In this document: positions 6,537 through 8,407 of the stretch, in pieces
Layout: every line of letters begins with the position of its first letter
Numbering within the stretch: the stretch's first letter is position 1
Source: Deltaproteobacteria bacterium
GTDB taxonomy: Bacteria > Desulfobacterota > Desulfobacteria > Desulfobacterales > Desulfobacteraceae
Assembly: GCA_003647385.1 (NCBI GenBank)
Contig: QMMT01000059.1
Coordinates: 1-8,407 of the forward strand
Length of the DNA stretch: 8,407 nt
Reading direction: 5' to 3'
Position numbers and translations under genes: made by a program
The notes under the pieces: generated by a model
Database searches by the model: none
What the model was told of the DNA's origin: nothing
Seen by the model: only the letters and a program-made list of their open reading frames with translations

Positions 6537-8407
6537 ATGAAATTTATAGCTGATCTTCATCTTCATTCAAAATATTCACGAGCCACTGCCAGGAATCTTG
6601 ATTTTGAAAATTTATATTATGCGGCACAGATTAAAGGGGTCCGGGTTGTGGGAACCGGGGATTTTACCTTTCCCGCATGGATTGAAGAAATCGAGTCCAA
6701 GCTCGAAGAGACCGAACCGGGATTGTTCTCCCTTAAAAGGCAGATTGCAAAGGATATTGATAAAACTATTCCCGAAAAGTGCAGGAATCCTGTCCGGTTT
6801 ATTCTACAGACGGAAATCAGCAATATTTACAAGAAAGATGACCGGGTGAGAAAAAATCATAATCTGGTTTATTTTCCTGATATTGCGAGTGTGAAAAAGT
6901 TTAATGCAAAGCTTGATTCCATCGGAAACATCAAATCAGACGGGCGCCCGATACTGGGGCTTGATGCAGCGGATCTGCTTTCCATCATGCTGGATATCAA
7001 TGATAAGGGTTTTTTTGTGCCGGCCCATATATGGACACCCTGGTTTTCCATGTTTGGATCAAAATCAGGATTTGATTCAATTGAAGAGTGTTTCGGCTCT
7101 TTAAAAGAATATATCTTTGCCGTTGAGACAGGATTGTCTTCCGATCCTCCCATGAACTGGCGTGTTGAAGATCTTGATAATGTCCGGCTGATATCCAATT
7201 CCGATGCCCATTCACCAGGGTATCTCGGGCGAAACGCCTCTGTGTTCAATACTAAGTTGAGTTTTTTTCATATTCGGCAGGCGCTTGAGAAAAATGATCT
7301 TGAGAAATACCAGGGCACCATAGATATGTATCCTCACCAGGGCAAGTATCATTATGACGGCCACAGGAAATGTGATATCTGCCTTAATCCTGCCACTACT
7401 GCCCGGATTGACGGCATCTGTCCCGAGTGTGGTCGCAAAGTGACCTATGGGGTATTAAACAGAGTCCAGGAACTTGCCACAAGGCCGGAAGGGTATCTGC
7501 CTGAAAACCGGCATGGATTTAAAAGTATCATCCCCCTTGCCGATATCCTTTCGGAAATTTTTGAGGTGGGGCCTAAAACAAAAAAGGTAGCAGGCTATTA
7601 TAACAGGGCCATTGAAATCTTAGGACCGGAGCTTGGAATCCTTTTAGAAAAATCTGTTCAGGAAATAGAGACGGCTAATGTACCCCTGCTGGCAGAAGCC
7701 ATTATGAAAATGCGAACCGGTGATGTCAATATTGATCCAGGATTTGACGGTGAATACGGGAAAGTAAACCTTTTCTCAAGACAACAAAAAGAACATTTAA
7801 AAGGTGAGAAATACCTGTTGTTTGACCTGCCCGTAAAAAAGGATAAGTCTAAAGTAAAGGCTAAAACAAAGGTAAAAAAAGTTATTGTAAAAAAAGAGAG
7901 CCAGAAACAAAAGAGGTTCAAAAAAAAATCGGCAACAAAACAGCCTGTTAAAATCCAAACGCTTTTATCCGGTCTGAATTCTGCGCAGCAAAAAGCGGTT
8001 GAGTCATCTGCCAGAGCCATGATCATCCAGGCCGGGCCAGGTACGGGAAAGACCCGGACATTGACGGCTAAAATTGCCCATCTTATATCAAAAAGACAGG
8101 TTGATCCGGGTTCTATTCTTGCCCTGACATTCACGAACAAGGCCGCAGGAGAACTTGAAAAGCGAATAGAAAAATACGTGCCCAAAACAAAAGCACCTGT
8201 ATTGGCTGCGACCTTTCACTCTTTCTGTCTTAAACTTTTAAAAGAATACAAAGGATTTAATGCCGTTATAGTGGATGAATCGTTGCGGATATCACTGATC
8301 CGGGAAGCCATGGGGGAGAAAATTAAAAAAAAAGCGGCAAAACAGGTGGATCAAATGATCAGCCTGTGCAAGCAGAATTTATTGTCCCCTGATGATGATT
8401 TTAAAAA
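6537..8407 (+). CDS. EndoQ-like PHP nuclease fused to UvrD/PcrA-type helicase, C-terminus beyond window
   Basis: First 623 residues of a fusion expected to reach roughly 1,050-1,200 residues. Residues 1 to about 430 look like endonuclease Q (PHP superfamily). Metal-site residues seen are DLHLHS (6-11), GTGDF (39-43), TEIS (92-95), PAHIWTPW (162-169) and NSDAHS (221-226). A zinc finger uses Cys279, Cys282, Cys295 and Cys298, and the C-terminal block PGFDGEYGKVNLF is like the EndoQ end. EndoQ cuts 5' of uracil, hypoxanthine and abasic sites; activity here is inferred from the family. Residues about 433-472 are a Lys-rich linker. From about 478 a superfamily 1A helicase begins: Q-motif LNSAQQKAV (480-488), Walker A AGPGTGKTRTL (499-509), motif Ia LALTFTNKAAGEL (528-540) and motif Ib ATFHSFCLKLLK (558-569). 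The frame is uninterrupted, so the fusion is real. The ATG at 6537 gives the PHP motif immediately; ribosome site weak. Confidence 0.95.
   Translation, partial: MKFIADLHLHSKYSRATARNLDFENLYYAAQIKGVRVVGTGDFTFPAWIEEIESKLEETEPGLFSLKRQIAKDIDKTIPEKCRNPVRFILQTEISNIYKKDDRVRKNHNLVYFPDIASVKKFNAKLDSIGNIKSDGRPILGLDAADLLSIMLDINDKGFFVPAHIWTPWFSMFGSKSGFDSIEECFGSLKEYIFAVETGLSSDPPMNWRVEDLDNVRLISNSDAHSPGYLGRNASVFNTKLSFFHIRQALEKNDLEKYQGTIDMYPHQGKYHYDGHRKCDICLNPATTARIDGICPECGRKVTYGVLNRVQELATRPEGYLPENRHGFKSIIPLADILSEIFEVGPKTKKVAGYYNRAIEILGPELGILLEKSVQEIETANVPLLAEAIMKMRTGDVNIDPGFDGEYGKVNLFSRQQKEHLKGEKYLLFDLPVKKDKSKVKAKTKVKKVIVKKESQKQKRFKKKSATKQPVKIQTLLSGLNSAQQKAVESSARAMIIQAGPGTGKTRTLTAKIAHLISKRQVDPGSILALTFTNKAAGELEKRIEKYVPKTKAPVLAATFHSFCLKLLKEYKGFNAVIVDESLRISLIREAMGEKIKKKAAKQVDQMISLCKQNLLSPDDDFK

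Noticed and set aside
7658..8185. 175-codon open frame antisense to the EndoQ-UvrD gene
   Set aside because: It is the complement of the Lys-rich linker and flanks, giving Phe/Leu-rich low-complexity sequence; the sense strand has clear domain motifs throughout.

Overview
This window looks like a chromosomal segment from an anaerobic, free-living Gram-negative bacterium. The best guess is Desulfobacterota (Desulfobacter/Desulfobacula-like), based on the mix of families: an EndoQ-type PHP nuclease fused to a UvrD helicase, a BrnT/BrnA toxin-antitoxin pair, and a multi-receiver GGDEF protein. The assignment is inferred from gene content, not from a marker gene.

Region 1 (1-2927, all minus strand, read right to left) is a tightly packed gene string: brnT toxin, brnA antitoxin, an ABC-2 exporter ATPase, its permease, and a PIF1-like SF1 helicase that runs off the left edge. 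Junctions are overlaps (11 nt, ATGA, TAATG) or a 6-nt gap. One strong sigma70-type promoter, overlapped by a perfect palindrome, sits directly in front of brnT. The toxin-antitoxin autoregulatory promoter may therefore drive the exporter and helicase too.

Region 2 (about 2928-3770) is AT-rich and then holds a decayed alanine dehydrogenase: the C-terminal ~225 residues, plus strand, with one +1 and one -1 frameshift and no N-terminal half. It ends at a 42-bp near-perfect hairpin that probably terminates transcription from both sides.

Region 3 (3769-6405, minus strand) is a two-gene operon. The first gene is a REC / degenerate histidine-kinase dimerisation segment / REC / GGDEF diguanylate cyclase. 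The second is a protein with a CPHC thioredoxin-like domain followed by a HEAT-repeat-like tail.

Region 4 (6537-8407, plus strand, divergent from region 3) is the start of a large fusion protein. An apparently complete EndoQ-like module (PHP metal site plus four-Cys zinc finger) is joined by a Lys-rich linker to a UvrD/PcrA-type helicase truncated by the window end. EndoQ enzymes nick DNA next to deaminated bases, so the fusion suggests incision and unwinding in one polypeptide. This is the most interesting object in the window, with the brnTA-ABC-helicase string second.
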